From positions 1-64,000 of the forward strand of contig NZ_JBHUEM010000004.1 of NCBI RefSeq assembly GCF_042680805.1: a DNA stretch of 64,000 nucleotides, given 5' to 3'. The translations under genes and the position numbers were made by a program. Source of the DNA: Bacillus_CJ salitolerans (GTDB taxonomy: Bacteria; Bacillota; Bacilli; Bacillales; SA4). Shown in pieces: positions 16,463 through 26,530 of this stretch. Position 1 is the stretch's first letter. Each line of letters begins with the position of its first letter. The notes below the pieces were generated by a model. That model saw nothing but the letters and a program-made list of their open reading frames with translations, searched no databases and was not told where the DNA came from.

Positions 16463-17896
16463 ATGAGTAAATTTACAGATTCAGCGAAAGAATTGCTGGA
16501 GCATGTAGGAGGAAGTGACAACATAAATGTGGTCACTCATTGTGCGACGAGAATGCGTTTTGTATTAAAGGATCCTAAAAAAGCAGATGTTAAAAAAGTG
16601 GAGGAAATAGATATTGTTAAAGGGACTTTTACACAAGCGGGTCAATTCCAAGTAATCATTGGGAATGATGTATCGACCTTCTATAATGAATTTACGAAAA
16701 TCGCAGGTGTAGGTGATACTTCAAAGGAAGAAGCAAAGGTTGCAGCCAAACAAAATATGAATCCACTTCAGAGATTGGTTGCTCACCTTGCTGACATTTT
16801 TACACCGTTAATTCCTGCCTTAGTCGTAGGGGGGCTTATTTTAGGATTTCGCAATGTAATTGGTGAAATAAATATGATAGATGGAGGAACAAAAACCCTT
16901 GTTGAAGTTTCGCAGTTTTGGGCAGGCGTGCATGCTTTCTTATGGTTAATTGGTGAAGCTATCTTTCACTTTCTACCTGTAGGAATTACGTGGGCGATTT
17001 CTCGAAAGATGGGTACCACTCAAATTCTAGGAATTGTTTTAGGGATTACCCTAGTTTCTCCGCAGCTTCTAAATGCATATGGAGTAGCGGGAGCAGAAGA
17101 TATTCCAGTATGGAATTTTGGATTTGCCCAAGTTGAAATGATAGGTTATCAAGCACAGGTAATACCTGCAATATTAGCTGGTTTTGTCCTTTCCTACCTT
17201 GAACTAGGATTGCGAAAAGTGATTCCAAATGTAATTTCCATGATTTTTGTACCTTTTTTTGCATTAATTCCAGCTGTATTAATTGCACATGTTGTTCTCG
17301 GCCCAATAGGTTGGACCATTGGATCATGGGTCTCTGGAATCGTATACGCTGGTTTAACCTCTGGATTTGGCTGGTTATTTGCTGCTATTTTTGGATTTGC
17401 TTATGCACCACTAGTTATAACAGGTCTTCATCATATGACCAATGCAATTGATTTACAATTAATGAGTGAAATTGGAGGAACGAATTTATGGCCGATGATT
17501 GCCTTGTCTAATATTGCTCAGGGATCCGCAGTTGTGGCCATGATATTCCTAAACAGAAGAGATGAAAGAGAGAAACAGGTCTCTGTACCTGCTGCAATCT
17601 CATGTTATTTGGGTGTTACAGAGCCCGCGATGTTTGGAATCAATTTAAAATATGTTTTTCCATTTCTCGCGGCTATGATTGGTTCATCGATTGCTGCTGT
17701 AATTTCAGTAGGTAGCGGGGTTATGGCTAATTCGATTGGGGTAGGCGGTATCCCAGGAATCCTGTCTATTAGAATTCAAGATATGCTAATTTTTGCTATT
17801 GCCATGTTAGTTGCAATTATTGTTCCGTTTTTGCTCACGGTCATATTGTCTAAAACAAAAATGGGCAACAACGCTTATAAGCGCTTAGCAAAGTGA
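16463..17896 (+). CDS. treP: PTS trehalose-specific EIIBC component
   Basis: This permease imports trehalose and phosphorylates it to trehalose 6-phosphate. The 477 residues hold an EIIB domain (about 1-80) with the phosphorylated cysteine in VVTHCATRMRF (Cys27) and an EIIC domain with about ten membrane helices (about 100-470), including AHLADIFTPLIPALVVGGL, GLHHMTNAI and CYLGVTEPAMFGI. There is no fused EIIA; a separate EIIA gene lies two genes downstream. A GGGGGG site precedes the ATG. No TreR gene or clear TreR operator is visible, so I could not define its control. Confidence 0.93.
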   Translation: MSKFTDSAKELLEHVGGSDNINVVTHCATRMRFVLKDPKKADVKKVEEIDIVKGTFTQAGQFQVIIGNDVSTFYNEFTKIAGVGDTSKEEAKVAAKQNMNPLQRLVAHLADIFTPLIPALVVGGLILGFRNVIGEINMIDGGTKTLVEVSQFWAGVHAFLWLIGEAIFHFLPVGITWAISRKMGTTQILGIVLGITLVSPQLLNAYGVAGAEDIPVWNFGFAQVEMIGYQAQVIPAILAGFVLSYLELGLRKVIPNVISMIFVPFFALIPAVLIAHVVLGPIGWTIGSWVSGIVYAGLTSGFGWLFAAIFGFAYAPLVITGLHHMTNAIDLQLMSEIGGTNLWPMIALSNIAQGSAVVAMIFLNRRDEREKQVSVPAAISCYLGVTEPAMFGINLKYVFPFLAAMIGSSIAAVISVGSGVMANSIGVGGIPGILSIRIQDMLIFAIAMLVAIIVPFLLTVILSKTKMGNNAYKRLAK

Positions 17897-17987
17897 TGAT
17901 TTGAAGGATAATGGTGAAGTGTTTTAGTTTAACAGAAGATAGAAAATCCTGTCCTAGCATCAAAGTGTAAAAAGGTAGGTGTTATCT

Positions 17988-19667
17988 TTGGCAGAGCCTT
18001 GGTGGAAGAAAGCAGTCGTTTATCAAATTTATCCGAAAAGCTTTAACGATACAACGGGAAATGGAATCGGAGATCTACTAGGGATTATTGAGAAATTGGA
18101 TTATCTGAAAACTCTTGGTATCGATGTGATATGGCTCACTCCCATTTATGAATCTCCTCAACGAGATAATGGCTATGATATCAGTGATTATTATAGAATA
18201 TATGATCAATATGGTGAAATGGCTGATTTTGAACGTCTTTTAGTTGAAGCGCATAATCGAAATATAAAAATTATTATGGACATTGTAATCAATCATACAT
18301 CTACTGAGCATAAATGGTTTCATCAATCCATGTCCTCAAAAGATAACCCATATCGAAATTTCTATATTTGGAAGGACGGAAAAAATGGAGGTCCACCCAC
18401 AAATTGGAAATCAAAATTTGGTGGGTCAGCATGGGAATATGATGAAACTACTGGACAATATTACTTGCATTTATTTGATACCACCCAAGCTGATTTGAAT
18501 TGGGAAAATGAGGAAGTGAGGAGAGCTGTTTATGAGATGATGGACTATTGGTTGAAAAAAGGTGTGGATGGATTTAGGCTAGACGTGATTAACTTAATAT
18601 CAAAGGACCAAGATTTTCCTAATGATGATGGATTCAATCCGCCCGGTGATGGGAGAAGATTCTATACAGATGGACCACGTGTGCACGAATTCTTTAGGGA
18701 AATGAACAATCAGGTATTCTCTAAATACGACATAATGACAGTAGGGGAAATGTCTTCTACAACCATTGAACATTGTATTAAGTATACAAATCCGAGCAGA
18801 AATGAACTTAATATGACGTTCAATTTTCATCATTTAAAGGTAGATTATCCAGGCGGAGAAAAGTGGACAAAGGCTAATTTTGATTTTCATGAGTTGAAAA
18901 AAATATTATCTACCTGGCAAATAGAAATGTATAAAGGATCAGGCTGGAATGCATTATTTTGGTGTAACCATGACCAGCCAAGGGTGGTATCGCGATTCGG
19001 AGATGACCAAAAATATCATAAAGAATCAGCTAAAATGTTAGCTACAACCATTCATATGATGCAAGGAACTCCGTATATATATCAAGGTGAGGAATTCGGT
19101 ATGACGAACCCTAACTTTGAAGATATAGATGATTACCGCGACGTTGAATCCTTAAATATATATAAACTAAAGAAAGAGGAAGGAATGTCAGATCAAGAAA
19201 TTATTGAAATACTTAAGCAAAAATCAAGAGATAACTCAAGAACACCTGTCCAGTGGGATGGAACGAAAAACGCTGGCTTCTCAACTGGGATCCCATGGAT
19301 AAAGGTTGCTCCCAATTATCACGAAATTAATGCTGCTACCGCTATTGAAGACAAACAATCCATATTTTATCATTATCAAAAACTAATTAGTCTTCGAAAA
19401 GAGTACGATATTATTACACATGGAGATTATCAGTTGCTTTTAACTGATCACGATCAAATATTTGCTTATTTAAGAAGCTATAAACAAGAAAAGCTTTTAG
19501 TTATCAATAATTTCTACGAAAAGGAAACAACCTTTATGCTGCCTGAAAGTATTTATCAAGGTGAACAAAAATGGAAGATCTTATTATCAAACTACGATGA
19601 TTCTTCAGAAGCTTTAAAGAATTTTCGATTACGACCATATGAATCAATCGTCTATCACTTAAGTTAA
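17988..19667 (+). CDS. treA: Trehalose-6-phosphate hydrolase (phospho-alpha-1,1-glucosidase)
   Basis: This GH13 enzyme splits cytosolic trehalose 6-phosphate into glucose and glucose 6-phosphate. The 559 residues open with EPWWKKAVVYQIYPKSFND and carry the GH13 motifs: DIVINHTS, the nucleophile Asp in GFRLDVIN, the acid Glu in TVGEMSS, and the transition-state Asp in NHDQPR. TTG at 17988, 6 bases after AGGTAGGTG, gives the family length (B. subtilis 561); a GTG at 17979 is in frame but too close to its site. It is the second gene of the trehalose operon. Confidence 0.93.
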   Translation: MAEPWWKKAVVYQIYPKSFNDTTGNGIGDLLGIIEKLDYLKTLGIDVIWLTPIYESPQRDNGYDISDYYRIYDQYGEMADFERLLVEAHNRNIKIIMDIVINHTSTEHKWFHQSMSSKDNPYRNFYIWKDGKNGGPPTNWKSKFGGSAWEYDETTGQYYLHLFDTTQADLNWENEEVRRAVYEMMDYWLKKGVDGFRLDVINLISKDQDFPNDDGFNPPGDGRRFYTDGPRVHEFFREMNNQVFSKYDIMTVGEMSSTTIEHCIKYTNPSRNELNMTFNFHHLKVDYPGGEKWTKANFDFHELKKILSTWQIEMYKGSGWNALFWCNHDQPRVVSRFGDDQKYHKESAKMLATTIHMMQGTPYIYQGEEFGMTNPNFEDIDDYRDVESLNIYKLKKEEGMSDQEIIEILKQKSRDNSRTPVQWDGTKNAGFSTGIPWIKVAPNYHEINAATAIEDKQSIFYHYQKLISLRKEYDIITHGDYQLLLTDHDQIFAYLRSYKQEKLLVINNFYEKETTFMLPESIYQGEQKWKILLSNYDDSSEALKNFRLRPYESIVYHLS

Positions 19668-19696
19668 GAAAAACTTTTAAGGTAGGGAGTTATGAT

Positions 19697-20188
19697 ATGT
19701 TAAAAAATCTTTTTTCAAAAAAAGAACAGGTTGTTCATATTTTCTCACCAGTAAAAGGAAGGATACTTGATGTTACGGATGTACCAGATCCCGTATTTTC
19801 TCAAAAAATGATGGGTGAGGGTATAGCTATTGAACCGTCAGATGGAGAGGTTGTTTCTCCTGTTGATGGTGAAGTCGTACAGGTTTTCCCAACGAAACAT
19901 GCAGTGGGTATTAAAACGAAATCAGGTGTAGAAATATTAATCCATATTGGCCTAGAAACTGTAAATTTAAATGGTGAGGGCTTTACTAGTTTTATTAAAG
20001 CAGGAGATAAAGTAAAGCAAGGAGATAAATTAATTAGTTTTGATTTACAAATGATTCGAGAAAAGGCAGCCAGTACAATCACACCATTAATTATTACCAA
20101 TACAGATGATGTAGTAGGGACTCTAGAAAAGAATATAGTAGATGCAGCAACTTTTGAGACAGAGGTGCTGACTGTAATACGAAAGTAA
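19697..20188 (+). CDS. PTS EIIA component, glucose/trehalose type
   Basis: This free-standing EIIA(Glc)-like domain of 163 residues passes phosphate from HPr to an EIIB. The core PVKGRILDVTDVPDPVFSQ, the histidine in FPTKHAVGIKT and the phosphorylated histidine in ILIHIGLETVNLNGEGF are all present. The gene follows treA by 29 bases and ends the operon. Since TreP here has no EIIA, this protein most likely serves it directly. In B. subtilis, TreP borrows EIIA from other permeases, so a dedicated EIIA in the operon is notable. Confidence 0.92.
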   Translation: MLKNLFSKKEQVVHIFSPVKGRILDVTDVPDPVFSQKMMGEGIAIEPSDGEVVSPVDGEVVQVFPTKHAVGIKTKSGVEILIHIGLETVNLNGEGFTSFIKAGDKVKQGDKLISFDLQMIREKAASTITPLIITNTDDVVGTLEKNIVDAATFETEVLTVIRK

Positions 20189-20189
20189 C

Positions 20190-20230
20190 ACAAAAAAGTA
20201 CATCAAAGAAAAGTGATGTACTTTTTTAAA
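20190..20230 (+). terminator. Intrinsic terminator of the trehalose operon
   Basis: AAAAAGTACATCA and TGATGTACTTTTTT pair around AAGAAAAG and end in a T run. The hairpin is nearly symmetric and may also end the converging rnhC transcript. Confidence 0.8.
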
Positions 20231-20288
20231 TATCAGCGTATGGTTCAGTCATACTCATTATTAATTACCGCTCCGAACAGTTTTCAGC

Positions 20289-21227
20289 TTATCGAATCAG
20301 TTTTCTAGCCTTTTCAGTATTAGCAAAATGTAATTTGGCAATAGAATTAAATATTTCTTCACCTTGCTCGCTCATAATTCGTGCTGCAATTCTATCCACA
20401 CCAGGCCCAGCACCTTTTTGAAGCTCTACCCCTGTTAACACTGACAACTTATCGAATTCTTTTACGAACGAATATCTTGCAATAATGGAGGCAGCTGCAA
20501 CAGATAAATGTACGCCTTCTGCTTTTGTACTAAAGTAGACGTGATCTTTAATCATATGTTTTTCATTTTTAATATGTCGAAAATACACGTCAGGCTCTGC
20601 GAATTGGTCAATTAGTATTCCATCAGGTTTTTTAGGAGCTAACTTATTTAACACATTTGATATCGCTTTGTTATGAAGCAATGCTTTCATCTTTCCTTGT
20701 GTCATTCCTTTTTTTTGAAGTTCATTATATTTTTCATTTTGTAAGACGAGCAAACTATAAGGAACGACTTTGATAATGTCTTTTGCGATCTTTACAATTT
20801 GCGAGTCGTGTAAGTTTTTTGAGTCTTTTACACCTAACTCTTTTAATAGCTCCATTTTGGAAGGTTCCACAAAGGCTGCAACTACTGTAATAGGACCGAA
20901 GTAATCACCTGTTCCGACTTCATCCGAACCAATAATTGCCATATCTTTAATATTCTCAGGTACAGCATACCTATCATTTCTAACTTTAGGTGATGACGCT
21001 TGCTTTGACACTGATTCCGTTGATACCGATTCCCATCTTGCAGCTTCTAAGTTTGCACCTGCCCCTTGAAACATGACTTTCCCAGATTTATAGGCAGTCA
21101 CAACACAGTTGGGGAGCTTTGCCGTATATAATCCTCCAGGAGGAATTTTTTCTAATAAATACCCTTTATATTGAGCCTTGATTTTATCCATTATAGTAGA
21201 ATTTACAAGAATCACCTTTGTTGACAT
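20289..21227 (-). CDS. rnhC: Ribonuclease HIII
   Basis: RNase HIII degrades RNA in RNA-DNA hybrids. The 312 residues have the N-terminal TBP-like substrate-binding domain (about 1-75, with PPGGLYTAKLPNCVVTAYKS) and the RNase H catalytic domain with IGSDEVGTGDYFGP and VKDSKNLHD, then SVAAASIIARY. The DEVGTGD motif is specific for HIII. The second of two close ATGs (21227) is preferred because GGAG lies 9 bases before it, while the first ATG at 21233 is only 3 bases away. The gene is on the opposite strand to zapA, as in B. subtilis. Confidence 0.95.
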   Translation of the reverse strand: MSTKVILVNSTIMDKIKAQYKGYLLEKIPPGGLYTAKLPNCVVTAYKSGKVMFQGAGANLEAARWESVSTESVSKQASSPKVRNDRYAVPENIKDMAIIGSDEVGTGDYFGPITVVAAFVEPSKMELLKELGVKDSKNLHDSQIVKIAKDIIKVVPYSLLVLQNEKYNELQKKGMTQGKMKALLHNKAISNVLNKLAPKKPDGILIDQFAEPDVYFRHIKNEKHMIKDHVYFSTKAEGVHLSVAAASIIARYSFVKEFDKLSVLTGVELQKGAGPGVDRIAARIMSEQGEEIFNSIAKLHFANTEKARKLIR

Positions 21228-21381
21228 GGACATTCACTCCTCATTACTTATAAAATAGTCCAGAAGAAACCTATAAAATACATTTCTCTTATGATACCTT
21301 AATTCTAGTAGTTCTTTCCAACTGTTATGGTTCATGTTATCATATATTTTAGGATTCCAGGCTAGAACGGGGGCAACAAAT

Positions 21382-21645
21382 GTGTCTGATCAAAAAAAGA
21401 CGAAGACGACAGTAGATATATATGGCCAGCAATATTCAATCGTTGGTAGTGAGAGTACTAGTCACATAAGACTGGTTGCCTCAATTGTCGATGACAAAAT
21501 GAGAGAAATCAGTGAAAAGAATCCATCATTAGATATTAATAAGCTTGCAGTATTAACAGCTGTTAACGTTGTACATGACTATATTAAAGTAAAAGATGAA
21601 TTAGAAGCATTGCAAAAGATTGTGCAGGAGTTAAGAGAAACATAG
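21382..21645 (+). CDS. zapA: Cell division protein ZapA
   Basis: ZapA bundles FtsZ filaments at the division site. The 87 residues contain an N-terminal KTTVDIYGQQYSIVGSES strand pair, VASIVDDKMREISEKNPSLD and a C-terminal coiled coil (HDYIKVKDELEALQKIVQEL). The GTG at 21382, 8 bases after ACGGGGG, is the best start and gives the usual length (85 in B. subtilis). It is the first gene of the zapA-cvpA-polX-mutS2-yshE run. Confidence 0.92.
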   Translation: MSDQKKTKTTVDIYGQQYSIVGSESTSHIRLVASIVDDKMREISEKNPSLDINKLAVLTAVNVVHDYIKVKDELEALQKIVQELRET

Positions 21646-21694
21646 GACGATTGCGTTTAATAATGGGAAAACTAGATTGAAAAGGGTTGACGGT

Positions 21695-22237
21695 ATGCTA
21701 GATTTAGCTTTAATTATCATTCTCGGAATGGGATTTTTAATTGGATTAAAAAGAGGGTTTATCCTTCAAATAGTACATTTAACAGGTTTTATTGTAGCTT
21801 TTATTATTTCATACTTATATTATGACGATTTAGCTCCGACTTTAAAGCTATGGGTTCCTTATCCGGCTTTGGAGGAAGGAACGATGATGGCAATCATTTT
21901 TGACAATGCTGATCTAGAAATGGCCTACTATAATGCGATTTCTTTTGCTCTACTATTTTTTGGTACAAAAATTATCATGCAAATTATAGGCTCAATGCTA
22001 GATTTTGTAGCCCATCTTCCTTTACTTAAACAGATTAACGGCTGGGCTGGTGGTCTACTAGGTTTTATAGAAGTCTACTTAATTTTATTTATCGTCTTGT
22101 ACATAGGTGCACTATTACCGATTCAGTTTATACAAACGAATATCCAGGAATCCTTTATTGCTATGACCATTGTTCAGCATACACCCATTTTTTCGGGAAC
22201 TATTCGTGAACTATGGATTGAACATATAGCCCTTTAA
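21695..22237 (+). CDS. cvpA: CvpA-family membrane protein (YshB)
   Basis: The 180-residue protein has four predicted membrane helices (about residues 1-20, 25-45, 75-100 and 110-135) with the CvpA signature GFLIGLKRGFILQIVH after the first helix. Members are linked to colicin V production in enteric bacteria; in Bacillus the role is unknown. The ATG at 21695 is chosen because AAAAGGG lies 8 bases upstream; a TTG at 21677 is possible but overlaps that region. It follows zapA by 49 bases. Confidence 0.88.
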   Translation: MLDLALIIILGMGFLIGLKRGFILQIVHLTGFIVAFIISYLYYDDLAPTLKLWVPYPALEEGTMMAIIFDNADLEMAYYNAISFALLFFGTKIIMQIIGSMLDFVAHLPLLKQINGWAGGLLGFIEVYLILFIVLYIGALLPIQFIQTNIQESFIAMTIVQHTPIFSGTIRELWIEHIAL

Positions 22238-22373
22238 ATTCTTTACTCTCATTACGAATGTAGTGGGAGTTTTTATTGTTAAGAAGAGGATACATATTAA
22301 TTTACCATGAAGTTGTACTTTTCATTTGTTTCCTTGTATCATTTTAGTAGGACATAGTAGGACGGTGTGTGAG

Positions 22374-24089
22374 ATGAATAAAAAAGATGTAATTGGATTA
22401 TTAGAAACGATTTCAATATATATGGAACTTAAAGGAGACAATCCTTTTAAAATTGCGGCTTTTAGAAAAGCGGCTATTGCACTTGAGCAAGATGAACGTC
22501 CAATAGAAGCTATTGAAGATGTTACAGCCTTACCTGGTGTTGGCAAAGGGACGGCAGCTGTAATTGATGAGTATATGAAAACTGGAAAATCGATGGTGCT
22601 TGAAGAATTAAAACAAGAAGTGCCACAAGGTTTAATCCCATTGTTAAAGCTCCCTAGTTTAGGTGGGAAAAAAATTGCAAAGCTATACAAAGAGCTAGGA
22701 ATTGAGGATATTGAAGGGTTAAAGCAAGCGTGTGAGGAACAGAAAATTCAAGGCCTGGCAGGTTTTGGTGAGAGATCAGAACAGAAAATATTAGCAGCCA
22801 TAAATGAAGTAGGAACAAGACCAGAACGGCTGCCAATTGCGTTTATGTTGCCAATTGCTCTTGATATAGAAGAACAGTTAAGCAAGATGGAATTTATTGA
22901 AGCCTTTTCTAGAGCAGGAAGCTTACGTAGGTTAAGAGAAACAATTAAGGATTTAGACTTTATTATTGCAACTAATCACCCATCAGCTGTCAAAGAGCAG
23001 TTACTACAAATTCATAGAGTGAAGGATGTCATTGCAGCAGGTGATACGAAGGTTTCGGTGCAGCTTGCCTTTGATTACGAGGTGTCAGTTGACTTCCGTC
23101 TCGTTGAGCCAAAAGCATTTGCAACCACTCTCCATCATTTTACCGGTTCAAAAGAGCATAATGTGAAAATGAGGCAGCTAGCAAAAGATAGAGGCTTAAA
23201 AATTAGTGAGTATGGTGTAGAATCAATAGAGACTGGGGAGGTTCATACATTTGCAACAGAAGAGGAATTCTTCATGCATTTTGGACTAAACTTTATTCCA
23301 CCAGAAGTAAGAGAAGGTGAACGCGAAGTCGACATATACGAAGAAGAAATGAACTTACTTTCTTTAGATGACATTCAAGGGGACCTTCATATGCATTCCA
23401 CATGGAGTGATGGGGCACACACAATTGAAGAGATGGCAGTAGCATGCATGAAGCGTGGGTATTCATATATGGCCATTACTGACCATTCTAAGTACTTAAG
23501 AGTGGCAAATGGACTAACAGTCGAGCAAATAAAAAGGCAAAAAGAAGAAATTAGTCGGATAAATGAAAAGTATAAAGACTTTAAGATCCTCTCTGGGATT
23601 GAAATGGATATTCTACCAGACGGTACGTTAGATTACGACGATTCTCTCTTAGAGGAAATGGATATCGTCATTGCTTCTATACACTCTAGTTTTTCGCAAA
23701 AACGTGATGTTATTATGGAGCGATTAAAGACAGCGCTTGTCAATCTTCATGTAGATATTATAGCACACCCGACAGGAAGGCTAATTGGAAGAAGAGAAGG
23801 ATATGATGTTGATATAGATCTGTTAATTGAGCTTGCCAAGGAAACAGATACAGCTCTAGAACTAAACGCAAATCCACATCGACTTGATCTATCAAGTGAA
23901 CATATTCGAAAAGCGAAGGATGCTGGAGTGAAGGTTGTCATTAACACGGATGCACACCAAGTAGCGAATTTATCGTACATGGAAATTGGAGTTTCAGCCG
24001 CTAGAAAAGCCTGGATTCAAAAAGAACATGTGATCAATGCTTGGGATATAGAGCAGTTACAGGCTTTTTTAAACCGTCATCATGTATAG
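22374..24089 (+). CDS. polX: Family X DNA polymerase/3'-5' exonuclease PolX
   Basis: PolX fills short gaps in base-excision repair and has a PHP-domain exonuclease. The 571 residues start with a helix-hairpin-helix part (LPGVGKGTAAVI around 57-68), continue with the polymerase palm (SLRRLRETIKDLDFIIAT with the metal-binding aspartates), and end in a PHP domain from about 335 (DLHMHSTWSDGAHT, GIEMDIL, AHPTGR, NTDAH). The ATG at 22374 gives 571 residues against 570 in B. subtilis; an ATG at 22326 adds 16 non-conserved residues. It is followed by mutS2 after 30 bases. Confidence 0.94.
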   Translation: MNKKDVIGLLETISIYMELKGDNPFKIAAFRKAAIALEQDERPIEAIEDVTALPGVGKGTAAVIDEYMKTGKSMVLEELKQEVPQGLIPLLKLPSLGGKKIAKLYKELGIEDIEGLKQACEEQKIQGLAGFGERSEQKILAAINEVGTRPERLPIAFMLPIALDIEEQLSKMEFIEAFSRAGSLRRLRETIKDLDFIIATNHPSAVKEQLLQIHRVKDVIAAGDTKVSVQLAFDYEVSVDFRLVEPKAFATTLHHFTGSKEHNVKMRQLAKDRGLKISEYGVESIETGEVHTFATEEEFFMHFGLNFIPPEVREGEREVDIYEEEMNLLSLDDIQGDLHMHSTWSDGAHTIEEMAVACMKRGYSYMAITDHSKYLRVANGLTVEQIKRQKEEISRINEKYKDFKILSGIEMDILPDGTLDYDDSLLEEMDIVIASIHSSFSQKRDVIMERLKTALVNLHVDIIAHPTGRLIGRREGYDVDIDLLIELAKETDTALELNANPHRLDLSSEHIRKAKDAGVKVVINTDAHQVANLSYMEIGVSAARKAWIQKEHVINAWDIEQLQAFLNRHHV

Positions 24090-24119
24090 CCCATAGAAGA
24101 TTGAAAGGAGAACACCGAA

Positions 24120-26480
24120 ATGTTAGAACGCACATTAAAGGTGCTTGAATATAACAAAGTGAAGGAGCAATTAAGTAAGCATGCCTCTTCCTCACTTGGT
24201 AAAGAAAAAGTAGAGAAATTAACTCCAACCACTTCATTTGATGAAGCGGTAGCTTGGCAAGATATGACAGATGAGGCTACAACAGTATTAAGACTAAAAG
24301 GGAATGTTCCATTAGGTGGAATTCATGATATACGCCCTTTTGCTAAACGAGCAAAAATAGGAAGTACATTAAGTCCCCATGAGCTCATTGATATATCCAG
24401 TACAATATATGCTAGTAGGCAAGTGAAGAAATTTATTGAGGATTTAGTGGAGGAAGAGCTTTCTATTCCACATCTTCAAAACTTTGCTAATAGCCTTATT
24501 CAATTAATAGAGCTAGAACGTAAAATTAATTTTTGTATAGGAGATAACGGAATTGTACTCGATGGGGCTAGCGAAAAGTTAAAAGGAATTCGTCAGCAGC
24601 TTAAAACCTATGAATCAAGAATTAGGGAAAAATTAGAAAACATAGTTCGTTCGACTTCCACTCAAAAAATGTTATCAGATGCAATCATAACAATTCGAAA
24701 TGATCGGTATGTGATTCCTGTTAAACAAGAGTATAGAAGTGCTTTTGGGGGTATGGTTCATGATCAATCTGCCTCAGGTGCAACCTTGTTTATTGAACCA
24801 CAGTCAGTTGTAGAACTAAATAACCAATTAAATGAGACGAAGTTAAAAGAAAAACAAGAAATAGAACGAATATTAATTGAGCTCTCGAAGGAAGTTGCAT
24901 TTGAAGCAGATCACTTAATAAACAATGTAACGATATTAGCTGAGATTGATTTCATGTTTGCAAAAGGTAGCTATAGCCAAAAAATTAAAGGGTCTAAGCC
25001 AATATTAAATAACCAAGGCTATCTTAAGTTGTTAAAGGCAAGACACCCTTTAATTCCAAAGGATGAAGTAGTACCAAATGATATTGAGTTAGGAAAAGAG
25101 TTTACAAGTATCGTTATCACCGGTCCCAACACTGGAGGGAAAACAGTAACTCTTAAACTAGTTGGTTTATTTACTCTTATGGCCCAGTCTGGATTACAGA
25201 TTCCAGCTCTTGACGGCTCAGAAATGGGTATGTTCCAAGCTGTTTATGCAGACATTGGAGACGAGCAATCGATTGAGCAAAGCTTAAGTACCTTCTCATC
25301 TCACATGGTCAATATCGTAGAGATCTTAAAAAATGTTGATGCTAACAGTTTAGTTCTTTTTGATGAACTTGGTGCTGGGACAGATCCACAAGAGGGAGCT
25401 GCGCTAGCGATTTCGATCTTAGATGATGTATATGGAAGAGGTGCTAGAGTCATTGCCACAACTCACTATCCTGAGTTAAAGGCATATGGTTACAATCGCG
25501 AAGGGGTTGTCAATGCCAGTGTTGAGTTTGATATTGAAACATTAAGCCCTACGTATAAACTTTTGCTTGGGGTTCCGGGAAGAAGTAATGCATTTGAAAT
25601 CTCGAAACGCTTAGGTTTAAATCAACACGTCATTGAGCACGCAAGACTTCATATTAGCGCAGAAAGTAATCAAGTTGAAAATATGATTGCATCTCTAGAG
25701 GAAAATAGACGGAGAGCAGAGGCAGAATTAGAAGAGGCACATGAGTTACGTAAGGATGCAGAAAAGCTTCATAAGGAACTTCAAAGTCAGATAATCGAGT
25801 TTAATGAGAAACGCGATAAAATGTTTGAAAAAGCAGAGAAAAAGGCTGCCGATTCCATTGAAAAAGCCAAGGAAGAAGCCGAAGAAATCATTAAGCATCT
25901 CAGGAAAATGCAAAGAGAGCAATATGCGTCCATAAAAGATCACGAACTGATCGAAGCGAGGAAACGATTGCAAGATGCGTCTCCAGATCTTGTTAAAAAT
26001 AGAAAAGATAAAAAGCAAACAGTTTCGAAAGCTCAAAAATTGCACCCAGGTGACGAGGTAAAGGTGCTGTCTCTTGATCAAAAAGCTCATCTCATCGAAA
26101 AAGTAAGTACAAATGAATGGCAAGTGCAAATTGGAATTATGAAAATGAAGGTCAATGAAAAGAACCTAGAGTATTTGAGTAGACCTAAACAAGTACAAAC
26201 AAAACCACTGGCGACGGTTAGAGGAACAGATTCGCACGTGAAATTAGAGTTAGACTTACGCGGGGAAAGATATGAGGATGCGTTAATGCGAGTCGAAAAA
26301 TATATAGACGATGCTCTTTTAGCAGGCTATCCTCGAGTTTCCATTATTCACGGAAAAGGTACCGGAGCACTAAGAAAAGGCGTTCAAGAATATGTGAAAA
26401 ATCATCGTTCTGTTAAAAAAGTTCGTTATGGTGAAGCACCAGAGGGAGGAACAGGTGTCACAATTATTGAACTAAAATAA
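24120..26480 (+). CDS. mutS2: Endonuclease MutS2
   Basis: MutS2 is a MutS-like ATPase with a C-terminal nuclease, linked to recombination control and to rescue of collided ribosomes in B. subtilis. The 786 residues show MutS core and clamp regions, Walker A GPNTGGKT (about 334-341), Walker B LVLFDELGAGTDPQEG, a long charged coiled coil (about 515-630) and the Smr domain (about 705-786) with LDLRGERYEDA and HGKGTGALRKGV. No N-terminal mismatch-recognition domain is present, as expected. GAAAGGAG precedes the ATG. Confidence 0.95.
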   Translation: MLERTLKVLEYNKVKEQLSKHASSSLGKEKVEKLTPTTSFDEAVAWQDMTDEATTVLRLKGNVPLGGIHDIRPFAKRAKIGSTLSPHELIDISSTIYASRQVKKFIEDLVEEELSIPHLQNFANSLIQLIELERKINFCIGDNGIVLDGASEKLKGIRQQLKTYESRIREKLENIVRSTSTQKMLSDAIITIRNDRYVIPVKQEYRSAFGGMVHDQSASGATLFIEPQSVVELNNQLNETKLKEKQEIERILIELSKEVAFEADHLINNVTILAEIDFMFAKGSYSQKIKGSKPILNNQGYLKLLKARHPLIPKDEVVPNDIELGKEFTSIVITGPNTGGKTVTLKLVGLFTLMAQSGLQIPALDGSEMGMFQAVYADIGDEQSIEQSLSTFSSHMVNIVEILKNVDANSLVLFDELGAGTDPQEGAALAISILDDVYGRGARVIATTHYPELKAYGYNREGVVNASVEFDIETLSPTYKLLLGVPGRSNAFEISKRLGLNQHVIEHARLHISAESNQVENMIASLEENRRRAEAELEEAHELRKDAEKLHKELQSQIIEFNEKRDKMFEKAEKKAADSIEKAKEEAEEIIKHLRKMQREQYASIKDHELIEARKRLQDASPDLVKNRKDKKQTVSKAQKLHPGDEVKVLSLDQKAHLIEKVSTNEWQVQIGIMKMKVNEKNLEYLSRPKQVQTKPLATVRGTDSHVKLELDLRGERYEDALMRVEKYIDDALLAGYPRVSIIHGKGTGALRKGVQEYVKNHRSVKKVRYGEAPEGGTGVTIIELK

Positions 26481-26530
26481 ACAAGAGTATACCTGCCACT
26501 GGTTTTACCAGAAAAAGGAGAGAGAGAATC

